This document shows positions 33,735-42,650 of a stretch of DNA of 64,000 bases, piece by piece. The position numbers were made by a program, and so were the translations under genes. The notes below the pieces were generated by a model. The model ran no database searches. It saw only the letters and a list, made by a program, of their open reading frames with translations, and was not told the origin of the DNA. This stretch comes from Bernardetiaceae bacterium. GTDB lineage: Bacteria > Bacteroidota > Bacteroidia > Cytophagales > Thermoflexibacteraceae. Position 1 is the stretch's first letter. Each line of letters opens with the position of its first letter. Where the stretch lies: positions 62,001 through 126,000 of the forward strand of contig JANWVT010000004.1 of the NCBI GenBank assembly GCA_025056255.1, read 5' to 3'.

Positions 33735-35222
33735 TTACAATGGAGGGGGTTCTTCAAATTCTGGCAAGGCGTCTATAGCACGAGGGGCATCTAAGAAAAA
33801 GCCGCCTTTGATACGGTCGCAAGGATAGCCAAACAGGCATTTTTCTTTAATGAGGCGTGCCACTTCGTCTGGTACCATTTTTTCCCAACCTTCTTCTGCA
33901 TGTTGAATCATTTTTAACACATGGTCGGAAATAATGTGCAAAATGCTGAGGTTAGCATTTTTAATGTCGCGGATGCGTTGGTTGGCTATTAAGTGGGCAA
34001 ACAGGTAGCGTTGTGATTCGGCAAGTTCAAAATTTTCACAAGTTCGCAGCACTTTGGTATCCTGATGCAGGAAAGGGTAGACATAAAGCCTTACATTTTT
34101 CTTAAAAAGCGTGCTGAAAGCTTCTAAAATACCGCCCGGCAGGTTTTCGTATAGTTTTTCATCAAAAATGGTTTGCAAATTGTAAATGCCTAAAATCACG
34201 CCTATCTGCTGTTTGGTTTGAGTGGCTAAGTAGCCTACTAGCCGGTGGTAGCGTTGGTAGTTAGAAATGAGGACGGTGAGTCCCTGCGAGCAAAGTATAT
34301 CCACGCGGTCGAGAAAGTCTTTCTCATCAATATCGGGGTCGGCGGCTTTGAGGTCTTGCAGGGTTAGTTCGGCTATTCGCAGCGTATTGTCGGGTTGCAC
34401 ACCCGGTTCATGGGTAAACATTTGATAGCCAGTTTCAAGCATATCCATATTGACGTGGGTCAGCGGGCGGAATCTGCCGCGCAACACCAGTACATTTTTT
34501 TTGTAAAATGCTTCTGAAGCCTGCAATACGTTGCCATCTGGACCGAAAAGTGCCGCTTCGGTCAATCCGTGTTGTACTAATTGCAGGCTCAGTAGCCGAT
34601 TGTCTACGTGTTTGAAATTAGGACCTGTTAGTCGGAACATGTCTACTTCGATGCGGTCGCGGTTCAAATTGTCCATGAGCGACTTTATCATGGCTTCTGG
34701 GTCGTCGTGCAGATAGAAGCAAGCATACAGCAGGTTGACGCCAATAATTCCCAAGGCTTGTTGTTGTAGCAGGGTATCGTTGTCGTACATTTTAACGTGC
34801 ATCACTGCATCGTTAGGGGTGCTGCGCGGTGCAAGCTGAAAGCGCACGCCTACCCAACCATGCCCTTGGTTGCTCTTTTGGTAGTTGAGTGTTTCTACAG
34901 TGTTAGCAAATACAAAAAAATTGGTGTGTTCGCCACGTTTTTTATCTAAGCGCTCTACTAACAGATTATATTCATGTGCAAACATCTTCAACAGGCGCGG
35001 TTCACAAACATAGCGTTTGTCTTCTCCATAAATGGCATTGCTGAAGGTCATGTCATAGGCAGACATGGTTTTGGCAATCGTTCCCGATGCACCACCGGCT
35101 TTGAAGAATATGGAGGCAACTTCTTGCCCTGCTCCAATTTCGGCAAAAGAACCATATATTCGTTTGTCTAAGTTGATTTTCAGGGCTTTTTGGCGCGTAC
35201 CCAACAACGACTCGTCTATCAT
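33735..35222 (-). CDS. Conserved uncharacterised cytosolic protein (often mislabelled TonB-dependent receptor)
   Basis: This 495-residue protein lacks a signal peptide and membrane segments. The N-terminus reads MIDESLLGTRQKALKINLDKRIYGSFAEIGAGQEV, followed by GGASGTIAKTMSAYDMTFSNAIYG. Homologues with this opening exist in many bacteria, where they have been given unrelated names, including TonB-dependent receptor, which the absence of any barrel contradicts. The alternating alpha/beta pattern, with several GxxGxxG-poor Rossmann-like strands (QQALGIIGVNLLYACFYL), hints at a nucleotide-binding fold, but no motif is recognised. It opens the leftward run that continues with glmM, 83 bases away. 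A conserved core with no known function makes it a good target for study. Confidence 0.82.
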   Translation of the reverse strand: MIDESLLGTRQKALKINLDKRIYGSFAEIGAGQEVASIFFKAGGASGTIAKTMSAYDMTFSNAIYGEDKRYVCEPRLLKMFAHEYNLLVERLDKKRGEHTNFFVFANTVETLNYQKSNQGHGWVGVRFQLAPRSTPNDAVMHVKMYDNDTLLQQQALGIIGVNLLYACFYLHDDPEAMIKSLMDNLNRDRIEVDMFRLTGPNFKHVDNRLLSLQLVQHGLTEAALFGPDGNVLQASEAFYKKNVLVLRGRFRPLTHVNMDMLETGYQMFTHEPGVQPDNTLRIAELTLQDLKAADPDIDEKDFLDRVDILCSQGLTVLISNYQRYHRLVGYLATQTKQQIGVILGIYNLQTIFDEKLYENLPGGILEAFSTLFKKNVRLYVYPFLHQDTKVLRTCENFELAESQRYLFAHLIANQRIRDIKNANLSILHIISDHVLKMIQHAEEGWEKMVPDEVARLIKEKCLFGYPCDRIKGGFFLDAPRAIDALPEFEEPPPL

Positions 35223-35270
35223 GTGACCTTAGTTAAGCTTAAATAAACAGTCAATAGTGCTGTGTTTCAG

Positions 35271-35302
35271 TTGCAATACAGTTGCAAAAAAAGGTAAATT
35301 TG
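35271..35302 (+). promoter_or_regulatory. Candidate Bacteroidota promoter upstream of the MbnP gene
   Basis: A TTG (35271-35273) followed after 21 bases by TAAATTTG (35295-35302), a full match to TAnnTTTG, has the right spacing. The start codon is 114 bases further on, so the leader would be long. The identification is by pattern only. Confidence 0.38.
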
Positions 35303-35416
35303 TGTTTCATATTTTCGGCTTAAAGTTACGCTCTTTTCACGAGATAGCTGGCTGAACCTACGTCTTTTACAGCTTGTTTTAATGATAACGCGTGCTATAC
35401 AAAACCATTGTCAGAC

Positions 35417-36154
35417 ATGAAAACAAAATTGTGGGTACTGCTTGCAGCCATATCAGTTGTGTCTGGATGCAACACCCCTGAACCTGCCAAAAGTGGCAAA
35501 ATGACGTTAAACCTTTCTATCCACTACGATGGACAGCCTTTAATATTAGCAGATAAGCAATATCGCAATGCTAATGGCGACGTGTTTACCATAGAGCGAT
35601 TTCAGTTCTATTTAAGCAACGTAAAGTTCAGAAATTCAGTAACACGCGATTCTTTTGCTGTGCCTAATAGCTATCACTTAGTTGTTCGAAAAGAAAATAC
35701 GCACTTGTTCGATTTACCCTTTGAAGTGCCAGCAGGTAAATACGACCTGTTGGAATTTGCCGTAGGGGTAGACCCTAAGCGCAATCTTTCTACAGACCAA
35801 GTAGGCGATTTAGACCCCTCTAACAACATGGCTTGGGACTGGAATACTGGCTATAAGTTCGTGTTATTAGAAGGCAGATTGTTCCCGCCTGCTGGCAATC
35901 CGCGCGGGCTGGTTTTTCACATCGGCGGAAATGAAAACTACCGTGTGATTCGCTTGCCACTGAATACTATTGTCGATACACAAAATCATGCTCAACACAA
36001 TATTGCTGTCAACGTAGAAGTATCGGCTATGTTCAATGCGCCCCACGTGATTAACCTAAATCGGCAAAGTACAGTGATGATGGGACCTATTGCCTCTCAA
36101 GTAGCCGATAATTATGCAGCTAACATGTTTAGCATTCGCTCAGTAAGCCCTTGA
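35417..36154 (+). CDS. MbnP-like copper-protein family lipoprotein
   Basis: This 245-residue protein belongs to the MbnP-like family (PF20243 in my memory), exported proteins that in methanotrophs are linked to methanobactin copper handling and pair with MbnH cytochromes. The N-terminus is a lipoprotein signal (ISVVSGCN). The conserved features are LNLSIHYDGQPL, IERFQFYLSNVKF, AWDWNTGYKFVLLEG and HIGG near the middle. I chose ATG 35417; the TTG at 35408 is the only longer start. No MbnH or TonB partner is adjacent, so any copper role is family inference. The next gene downstream starts 300 bases later. Confidence 0.82.
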   Translation: MKTKLWVLLAAISVVSGCNTPEPAKSGKMTLNLSIHYDGQPLILADKQYRNANGDVFTIERFQFYLSNVKFRNSVTRDSFAVPNSYHLVVRKENTHLFDLPFEVPAGKYDLLEFAVGVDPKRNLSTDQVGDLDPSNNMAWDWNTGYKFVLLEGRLFPPAGNPRGLVFHIGGNENYRVIRLPLNTIVDTQNHAQHNIAVNVEVSAMFNAPHVINLNRQSTVMMGPIASQVADNYAANMFSIRSVSP

Positions 36155-36454
36155 TAATGCCATTGATGCAATAAGAGAATCATTTAAAACACATTCCTCC
36201 TTGCCTGTTGCCTCTGCTATTGCTTGCATCTTCTATTGCGCAGGACATGTGGCATTGATTACCGCTAACCCAGTAGTAGGACAACAGGCAAACGCTTGGA
36301 AAAGCGCCAAACAAAGACCTGCTTTCTCGGGAAGCTCTACTTTTATTTTTTGGCTTGTAAACAGCTGATTTGCATAACAGTTAGAAATGGTTTGCGTTTG
36401 TTCGAAAGCCCTTTGCAAACTTTTTCGTATTTTTTCCTGCTTCAATTTTTAAAA
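36155..36454. other. Intergenic gap of 300 bases, no gene recognised
   Basis: No start codon with supportable coding sequence is seen here. The long frame extending upstream of the NMT1-like gene (to 36296) has no similarity. A TTTTATTTTT...TGTAAA.AGCTGATT segment at 36341-36370 recurs downstream of that gene (see the repeat entry). No riboswitch, including the TPP type, was recognised. Confidence 0.5.
36341..36370. repeat. Imperfect direct repeat flanking the NMT1-like gene, left copy
   Basis: TTTTATTTTT followed by TTGTAAACAGCTGATT occurs here; a similar stretch with TGTAAATAGCTGATT is at 37457-37484 on the same strand. The two copies flank the 36455-37339 gene. They may be chance AT-rich matches, but the GTAAA.AGCTGATT core is shared without gaps. 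Confidence 0.4.
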
Positions 36455-37339
36455 ATGACTACAATTAAACTTGCTCTGGACTGGTTTATTAATAGTTTGC
36501 ACATAGGCATTATTGTTGCGCAGGAGAAAAATTGGTTAACAGATTCAGCTATTAAGCTTTCACTGGTAAGCCCTCAGGAAGACCACTACGCTACCGACAC
36601 ATTCCAAAAACTTGTTAATGGAAAAGTAGATATAGCCATTTGTCCACCGGAACAATTGATAGAGGCTTATCGGCACAACAATAGGGAGTGTGTGGCAATT
36701 GCTTCTTTGTTACAACCTCGAGCAACAGGATTTGCTATCCGCCCCAATGTTCAGCCTGTTTACGCTGCTCTTGAGCTTCCTTATGAGTCTTATATTGTAC
36801 AACAGGTATCTAAGCATGTTAAAATAGCTGATCCACAGGTGCAAATTGTTCCCAAATTAGATACTTGGGAAGCATTTAAAAGTGGGCAAGCTAGTATGTG
36901 CTGGATATTTCAACCGTGGGAAGGAGCCGAAATGGAAACCAATGCCATATCCGGAGAGTATATTTCACTTCATCAGGCGGGAGTTCCCTATCCGAATTGT
37001 CCACTGCTAGTGTGCAAAAGAAACTGGGCGCATAACAATCGTTCGCTTATTCGAACATTTTTACATGCTGTTGGAGCAGGCTTTGGGTTTGCCCGAGATC
37101 ATATTCGCGAAGCTATACACATCTTGAAACTGCATATCCCACAGCGGGTTGAGTTTCATGATAAAATGCTCTTCAAGGCAATGGTAGCTACCAATCAGGT
37201 GAGCTTAGACATGTTTGAGCGCTGGGGCATTCTTCAAGTATCTCTCTTTCGGCAATATATCGGCTGGTTAAAAGAAAATGCTGCACTCCAATTACCAATA
37301 AATCCTGAGGAAATGCTCACTAATGAGTTTTTAGAGTAA
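36455..37339 (+). CDS. NMT1/THI5-like periplasmic-binding-fold protein without a signal peptide
   Basis: This 294-residue protein begins TTIKLALDWFINSLHIGIIVAQEKNW and has the SsuA/THI5-like binding-protein fold: KLVNGKVDIAICPPEQLI is the substrate-sensing region. ABC binding proteins of this family need an export signal, which is missing here, and there is no ABC permease or ATPase nearby. The yeast THI5 CCCFC motif is not present, so an HMP-phosphate synthase role is not supported. A cytosolic sensor or enzyme role is inferred. I chose ATG 36455, where the family similarity starts. The gene stands alone in a gap-rich region. Confidence 0.75.
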   Translation: MTTIKLALDWFINSLHIGIIVAQEKNWLTDSAIKLSLVSPQEDHYATDTFQKLVNGKVDIAICPPEQLIEAYRHNNRECVAIASLLQPRATGFAIRPNVQPVYAALELPYESYIVQQVSKHVKIADPQVQIVPKLDTWEAFKSGQASMCWIFQPWEGAEMETNAISGEYISLHQAGVPYPNCPLLVCKRNWAHNNRSLIRTFLHAVGAGFGFARDHIREAIHILKLHIPQRVEFHDKMLFKAMVATNQVSLDMFERWGILQVSLFRQYIGWLKENAALQLPINPEEMLTNEFLE

Positions 37340-37456
37340 GCTTTCACCAAACAATATTGTTAGCGTAACAGATAGCTAACGTGTAACAAGCACACACTAT
37401 CCTTCCATTCATGGCTAAAAAATACAACTAACAAGCTTTTTCTATGAATCCTTGCT

Positions 37457-37484
37457 TTTTATTTTTATCTGTAAATAGCTGATT
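37457..37484. repeat. Imperfect direct repeat flanking the NMT1-like gene, right copy
   Basis: This is the partner of 36341-36370: TTTTATTTTT followed by TGTAAATAGCTGATT. It lies 118 bases downstream of the gene stop and just outside the end of the convergent TPR gene. Confidence 0.4.
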
Positions 37485-37504
37485 GCCAAATAAATTATCT
37501 GGTG

Positions 37505-38281
37505 TTATTTAGTTTTCGTCAAACAGAGTGTTTGTTTGATAAAAAGCCAGAACTCTTTGCGCAAGGCTGCATTGGTAAGGGTGCGCCACATCATTTGCAG
37601 AGTTTGAGCTATTCTGTTGGGGTGATGTTTTGTATTAGGTTCAGCTGGTTGCCTATTGTCGACAGTTCTAGAAGAAGTGCTGGGCTGTGTAGTATCTGCT
37701 TGCTGGTGAGGTATGTTGTCAGTATTTTCTGCTGGCTTAGGCGGTATATTTTTGAAGGTATAGCCTATTTTTTTAGCTAGTTCGTCTGCACGAATAAATT
37801 TCTTTTTAGCCGCTTCTTGGTAACCGAGCTTTTCTTCCAACAATCCCAAATTATTAAGCACTATCGCATCATCAGGGTCTAACTCTAAGGCACGCCGGTA
37901 GTCTTCAATAGCACCGTGTAAGTCGCCCAAGGCATCTTTAACAAAGGCGCGGCTGGCATATCGGTAAGGATTGTGGGGGTCTAGCTCCTGAGCGAGGTTC
38001 ATAGCTGCCAGCGACTCTTCTTTTCTGTTCTGGTGAAATAACACAACTCCTCTTTCGCTGATGATGTGGGCGTTGTATGGCTCGATAGATAGTGCCTGCT
38101 CGTAGTAGTGCATAGCCAGCTCGAAGTGTTGTTGCAAAAAGTGGTTGTAGCCCAAGTGATATAAAGCTGGAACAAAGCGGCTTTCTTGGCGCAAAATAGC
38201 TTCAAACACTTCTATAGCCGCCGCATAGTTGCCGTTGCGACTGTGCAAAATGCCCACCTCTAACTGCTCGTTCAATTCCAT
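37505..38281 (-). CDS. Tetratricopeptide repeat (TPR) protein
   Basis: This 258-residue protein has several TPR units visible as AAIEVFEAILRQESRFVPALYHLGYN, LAMHYYEQALSIEPYNAHI, EESLAAMNLAQELDPHNPYRY and GAIEDYRRALELDPDDAIVLNNLG, roughly residues 15-160. The C-terminal part is Pro/Thr/Ser-rich (AENTDNIPHQQADTTQPSTS) and probably disordered. There is no signal peptide or transmembrane segment, so it is a cytosolic adaptor of unknown partner. It is divergent from the next gene (38417). Confidence 0.82.
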   Translation of the reverse strand: MELNEQLEVGILHSRNGNYAAAIEVFEAILRQESRFVPALYHLGYNHFLQQHFELAMHYYEQALSIEPYNAHIISERGVVLFHQNRKEESLAAMNLAQELDPHNPYRYASRAFVKDALGDLHGAIEDYRRALELDPDDAIVLNNLGLLEEKLGYQEAAKKKFIRADELAKKIGYTFKNIPPKPAENTDNIPHQQADTTQPSTSSRTVDNRQPAEPNTKHHPNRIAQTLQMMWRTLTNAALRKEFWLFIKQTLCLTKTK

Positions 38282-38416
38282 TGCTCACTAAATTTTTTAA
38301 CACAAACGCTTGCCGGTACATTTTGTTTGGCAAACAAAGGTACAACAAAAGATTTTTTCAGCTCTTATCGTTTTTGTACCTTTATATGATGATTCAGGCT
38401 TTTACTTGCTAACCAA

Positions 38417-38884
38417 ATGTTGAAAATGATGACTATGAACAAGGATATATTGCTACAAATAGCAGGCATTACGCTTACACGGCTCCCTCACCCGCCTTGT
38501 TTGAAAATCACTTATGAAGGTTATAATACCGATGAAGAATTTATAGAATTTCATCAAAAATTATACGAGCTTTACAAGAATTTGCAGAAAAGTGAGAAAA
38601 ATATTTTTTTTCTGTCTGATTTTCGCCATGCAGAAGCTATTTCGCTGACAGCCGTTGAGTGGTTTAACCAAGAAATGATTCCGCTATATGCCACTTCTGG
38701 GCGATTTCGCGGCGCGCTGATTGCTCCTCTCGACCCTTTCAGCCGTTTTAGCATGGAAGAGTATTTACAAGGCGCTATCCGAGCTGTGATGCAAATGCCT
38801 AATGCCCACTTGGTAGATGCTCGCCAAAAAGTATTCGCCAATGAAGCTGATGCTTTGGCATGGCTTGAAAAGCAAATAATTTGA
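38417..38884 (+). CDS. STAS-like / SpoIIAA-like small protein
   Basis: This 155-residue protein is small and cytosolic. The sequence ITLTRLPHPPCLKITYEGYNTDEEFIEF and the end ADALAWLEKQII resemble STAS/SpoIIAA-like domains, which are often signalling or lipid-binding. The start could be any of several clustered ATGs (38417, 38426, 38429, 38435). A second protein with a similar shape lies at 56985-57365. The gene precedes rlmN by about 70 bases, depending on the rlmN start. The family assignment is weak, so this is close to a hypothetical protein. Confidence 0.55.
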   Translation: MLKMMTMNKDILLQIAGITLTRLPHPPCLKITYEGYNTDEEFIEFHQKLYELYKNLQKSEKNIFFLSDFRHAEAISLTAVEWFNQEMIPLYATSGRFRGALIAPLDPFSRFSMEEYLQGAIRAVMQMPNAHLVDARQKVFANEADALAWLEKQII

Positions 38885-38954
38885 CAATCAGCATATTATA
38901 ACAATTGCTTGTCTGCTGTAAATGTGCGAACTTTGCAGCAGTAAAGCTGCTGCC

Positions 38955-40049
38955 ATGGTCAAAATGCCGCCTTCTAATCATTCTCATTCGGTTGCTGTTG
39001 TTAAGAAAGACTTGCGAAAAATTACTTTATCCGATTTGCAGGCATTCATGGCTGCCTGTGGGCAACCTGCTTTTCGTGCCAAACAAATACACGAATGGCT
39101 TTGGAAAAAATCTGTTACCGATATTGCAGCCATGACCAATTTGCCCCTTTCTTTGCGCGAGCAGTTGGCAGCTCAATTCGAGGTTCGTCCAGTTAGCATA
39201 GCCCAACAGCAAACAAGCCACGATGGCACTATCAAACTTGGCTTGCGCCTCCACGACCAACACTTAGTAGAAGGTGTGCTCATTCCTACCGAAACGCGTA
39301 TGACCGCTTGTGTTTCTTCGCAAGTAGGCTGTTCACTCACCTGTAAATTTTGTGCTACTGGTTATATGGAGCGGGTGCGCAATTTAGATGCAGCTGAAAT
39401 TTATGACCAAGTAGTAATTATTGACCGCTTAGCTAAGCAACGCTACCAAAAGCCTTTAACCAACATTGTGTATATGGGCATGGGCGAACCTTTGCTCAAC
39501 TATGCCAACGTGTTAGAGTCCATTCGCCTTATCACTTCACCAGCAGGATTAGGATGGTCGCCCAAAAGAATTACTGTATCAACGGCAGGCATTGCCAAAA
39601 TGATTCGCAAGTTGGGCGACGATAAAGTTAAGTTTAACTTGGCTTTATCGCTCCATGCGGCTAACGACCAAAAGCGCAATCAAATTATGCCCATCAATGA
39701 AAGCAATAGCCTTGTAGCTTTGCGCGATGCCCTGAAATATTTTTATGCCCAAACCAAAGGCGAAATTACGTTCGAGTACATCGTATTTTACAAATTCAAC
39801 GATACGTTGCAAGACGCCGAAGAACTTTACCGCTTTACTAAGCATGTGCCTGTTAAGGTCAATATCATCGAATATAATCCTATTTCTGAGGCGCAATATG
39901 CCAATACCGACCCTGCTACGTTAGATAAATTTGCCGCTTATTTAGCGGAACGAGGCGTAGTAGTCAATATACGCCGCAGCAGAGGCAAAGACATTGATGC
40001 GGCTTGTGGACAATTGGCTATCAGAAATCAATCGCAATTAGAAGCCTAA
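38955..40049 (+). CDS. rlmN: 23S rRNA (adenine2503-C2)-methyltransferase
   Basis: RlmN is a radical-SAM enzyme that methylates A2503 of 23S rRNA (and A37 of some tRNAs). The radical-SAM cysteines are Cys126, Cys130 and Cys133 (GCSLTCKFC), and the two other essential cysteines correspond to Cys119 (TACVSSQV) and Cys351 (DAACGQLA). The N-terminal helical domain begins near KITLSDLQAFM. I use ATG 38955; an ATG at 38922 would add 11 residues and one at 38964 would remove three, so the start is open. The last 12 bases overlap the convergent DUF5686 gene. Confidence 0.95.
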   Translation: MVKMPPSNHSHSVAVVKKDLRKITLSDLQAFMAACGQPAFRAKQIHEWLWKKSVTDIAAMTNLPLSLREQLAAQFEVRPVSIAQQQTSHDGTIKLGLRLHDQHLVEGVLIPTETRMTACVSSQVGCSLTCKFCATGYMERVRNLDAAEIYDQVVIIDRLAKQRYQKPLTNIVYMGMGEPLLNYANVLESIRLITSPAGLGWSPKRITVSTAGIAKMIRKLGDDKVKFNLALSLHAANDQKRNQIMPINESNSLVALRDALKYFYAQTKGEITFEYIVFYKFNDTLQDAEELYRFTKHVPVKVNIIEYNPISEAQYANTDPATLDKFAAYLAERGVVVNIRRSRGKDIDAACGQLAIRNQSQLEA

Positions 40050-42650
40050 CCCCACTCGGAAAAAATTGCCCATAGCTTTTTTTTCTTGAAAAGTAATAAT
40101 GTAATCAACCCGCAAAATTTTAAATATTTTTTCAATGCCAACAGTCAGCTCGGCATATGCGGGCAATTGCTCTGTGTGAAGCACGTGCAAACCGAGTACC
40201 TCTTGCCAACGCAATTTTTTCAATAGCGGAATTTTGTTGAAAATAAATCCATTGAAGTGGTGCTCGGCATGCCCTTCCACAAAGAAGCCAGAGGTGCTGT
40301 ATTGGTAGTAGGGCAGTGCGCGAAAACTTTGTAGTATTGCCGGATTAAAGATAGTTTGGGTAGTGTTGAAATGTTTCAAATCCATCAATTCCACCCTTTT
40401 GGCATTTAGAAAAGTACCTGTTGAAAAATCGTATTCCATACTGCCCAGCATACCCAAGTTGAGATTGTCTTCTACCGAAAGGCTAATAAAATCGAAGTTT
40501 ACATCAGCCATGCCTTTTCGATAGGTAAGAGTAAAAACAGGATATTGCGAGCCCAAAAAAATTCGTCGGTTAGGAAAGCTTCTGTACTGGCTACCGGGCT
40601 GATAGCGCATCCTTATTCCTGTAAGGAAAGCATTATGTGCTTCAAAAGCAGGAAGGTCTTTAAAAGGGTCTAAGGGGTTATTGCTGGTATACGCGCGTGC
40701 GGGAATATCGCGACGCAAAAAAGTGGGCAAAGTTTCGGCATTGGTTAGCGGGCTGCGGCGTTCCCAACGAACTGAGACTAATATGTTTAATCCGCGTGCT
40801 ATCTGCGCTCCGCTTTGTATAAGTGCATACGATTTTTCGTATAATTTCATGAAGTTTTCTTCTTGCAAAAGCGTGTAAATGGTGTTGTGCAACACTGGAA
40901 TAGCATCTGGGTTGAATTGTGCTGCCTTGTTGCCTGCTTCGGCTAATAAGTAAAGTCGGTTGATGGCATTGAAACGATGCGAAATGCCTGCACTGCCATA
41001 GGGACGTTGCAGGGTAAATCCATAGTGCAAGTTTCCGAAAATGGCGGTGTTGCGCGTGCGGGCACTATCGTAGCGATTCATTTGCAAGTTTAAGTCCAAT
41101 GCCCAGCCTTCTACAGTGTTGAACTGGATGCCATTAATAGGAGCAGAGATGTCGAAATTGAGCCGACTAACCGATTTGTTGTACCGATAGCCGCTGATGA
41201 TGTTTATGGGCTTGAATTTGTTGCGAATGCTATCTACCGAGTCTTTATAAGCCACCGATTCGGTTACTTGTCTGATGCTATCTTTGAGCAAGTAATCCGA
41301 ACGTTCTTCTTCCGTTAAAGGGATAGGGCGAACTTGTGCCCAGTAATTTGAGTCGGCAGTGTTAGCTTCTCTCTCTACCCGAATAAGTTCGCCTTTGAAA
41401 AAGTTTTTGTCGTAAGGTTTATCGAGCGATTGGGAAATAACAGCAGTATCGGCTGTGGGGGTTTTTAGGGAGGGTACAGCGGTTTTTTTTCGTGCTACAG
41501 CGGTTTTTTTGGGTGCTGCTTGACGCGGTTGCTGTTTAGCATTTTCGGCAGCAGGTTTTGGTGTAGCTTGCGAGTAATACTTGGAAGGTAACACATAATT
41601 AGAAAAAACACCTGTATAACTTCCTGAGAATCGAAGTTTAATACCTAACAACTCAATTCCGCCACTACCTTCAATAACCTGTGAACCTAACATCCACACT
41701 TGTTCACTCACTGGGATATATTGTTGGCGAACGCGTACCGTATCAACAAAGTCTATGCCGGCGTCTTTGGTAATGTATAGGTCGGTGCTGTGGATACGCC
41801 AAGTGCTGTCTTGAATGTAGATGTAACCACTAAAGAGCGGTGCCCCTTTTGCGCGTGGAATAACCTGTATTTTGTTGATAGTCAGTCCTTTGTCTTTATA
41901 TTCGCCAACGTATTTGAACCGGTAATGCAACATGGAAGTAGCCGCAATTGGGGAGATGAAGTTGCGCTCGCCAATGCTTTCCATGGAGTTTTCATAAAAG
42001 TTGAAACGGAAAGCCATTGCACTGTTCCAGCTGAATCCGCGATTGTTGCCACTGACTTTGGAAGCAATCATCACTTCTTTTTCTTTGTTAGGTGCTTCGA
42101 AGTAATAGCGCGAAAGCGATTCGGAGAGGTAAATGATGCCGGAGCGGTTTTTATCTAATCCGGGCAAAATAATGTCGCGTCCTAATATTTTTTTAGGAGC
42201 ATTGATAATGCGCTGCAAGCCTTTAATGTACACTTGACACTCAAACCTGTCTACCTGATGGAGGTAAAACTTGCGATTGCGCTGGGCTGCCCGAATAATG
42301 GCATAGGCGGGGTCTTCATCTTTGCTGCTTACTTCTATTTCTTTAAGGACTACCGGTTGGGGCTGCATCTGAACGTTGAGCGTAAGGGTTTGACCTTTGC
42401 GCAGTTCTACTTCACGGGTTTCAGTTTGATAGCCTAAATAGCGGAAAACAATGCGTTTTTTGCCTTCTCTAACTTCCAGAAAATACTCTCCTTCGGTATT
42501 GGTGGTGGTACCATTGGAAGTGCCTTCTTCAAAAACGGTTAGGTAGGGGAGGGGCTGATTTTGCTCATCTACTACGCGTCCGCGAATTTTTTGTGCTACC
42601 CCCTCTAACGTCCAAAGACTGAGCAGCAACACTATAAACAGTTTTTTCAT
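40038..42650 (-). CDS. DUF5686 and carboxypeptidase-regulatory-like domain outer-membrane protein
   Basis: This 870-residue protein has a signal peptide (LFIVLLLSLWTLEGVAQ), an N-terminal carboxypeptidase-regulatory-like beta domain (IRGRVVDEQNQPLPYLTV and VFRYLGYQTETREV, ~20-105) and a long C-terminal part of alternating beta strands ending in GNFFRVGLGF, typical of an outer-membrane barrel of the DUF5686 family. The segment PAYAIIRAAQRNRKFYLHQVDRFE near residue 113 is the family signature. Members are common in Bacteroidota with no defined function. A low-complexity Ala/Lys/Pro-rich stretch lies around residues 365-395. It is monocistronic, on the strand opposite to rlmN. Confidence 0.88.
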   Translation of the reverse strand: MKKLFIVLLLSLWTLEGVAQKIRGRVVDEQNQPLPYLTVFEEGTSNGTTTNTEGEYFLEVREGKKRIVFRYLGYQTETREVELRKGQTLTLNVQMQPQPVVLKEIEVSSKDEDPAYAIIRAAQRNRKFYLHQVDRFECQVYIKGLQRIINAPKKILGRDIILPGLDKNRSGIIYLSESLSRYYFEAPNKEKEVMIASKVSGNNRGFSWNSAMAFRFNFYENSMESIGERNFISPIAATSMLHYRFKYVGEYKDKGLTINKIQVIPRAKGAPLFSGYIYIQDSTWRIHSTDLYITKDAGIDFVDTVRVRQQYIPVSEQVWMLGSQVIEGSGGIELLGIKLRFSGSYTGVFSNYVLPSKYYSQATPKPAAENAKQQPRQAAPKKTAVARKKTAVPSLKTPTADTAVISQSLDKPYDKNFFKGELIRVEREANTADSNYWAQVRPIPLTEEERSDYLLKDSIRQVTESVAYKDSVDSIRNKFKPINIISGYRYNKSVSRLNFDISAPINGIQFNTVEGWALDLNLQMNRYDSARTRNTAIFGNLHYGFTLQRPYGSAGISHRFNAINRLYLLAEAGNKAAQFNPDAIPVLHNTIYTLLQEENFMKLYEKSYALIQSGAQIARGLNILVSVRWERRSPLTNAETLPTFLRRDIPARAYTSNNPLDPFKDLPAFEAHNAFLTGIRMRYQPGSQYRSFPNRRIFLGSQYPVFTLTYRKGMADVNFDFISLSVEDNLNLGMLGSMEYDFSTGTFLNAKRVELMDLKHFNTTQTIFNPAILQSFRALPYYQYSTSGFFVEGHAEHHFNGFIFNKIPLLKKLRWQEVLGLHVLHTEQLPAYAELTVGIEKIFKILRVDYIITFQEKKAMGNFFRVGLGF

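Noticed and set aside
33735-35222. TonB-dependent receptor call
   Set aside because: There is no signal peptide, plug domain or beta-barrel pattern; the name is a propagated database label.
36155-36454. TPP riboswitch before the NMT1/THI5-like gene
   Set aside because: The conserved CUGAGA and GAUAAUGCCAGC-type elements of the TPP aptamer were not found.
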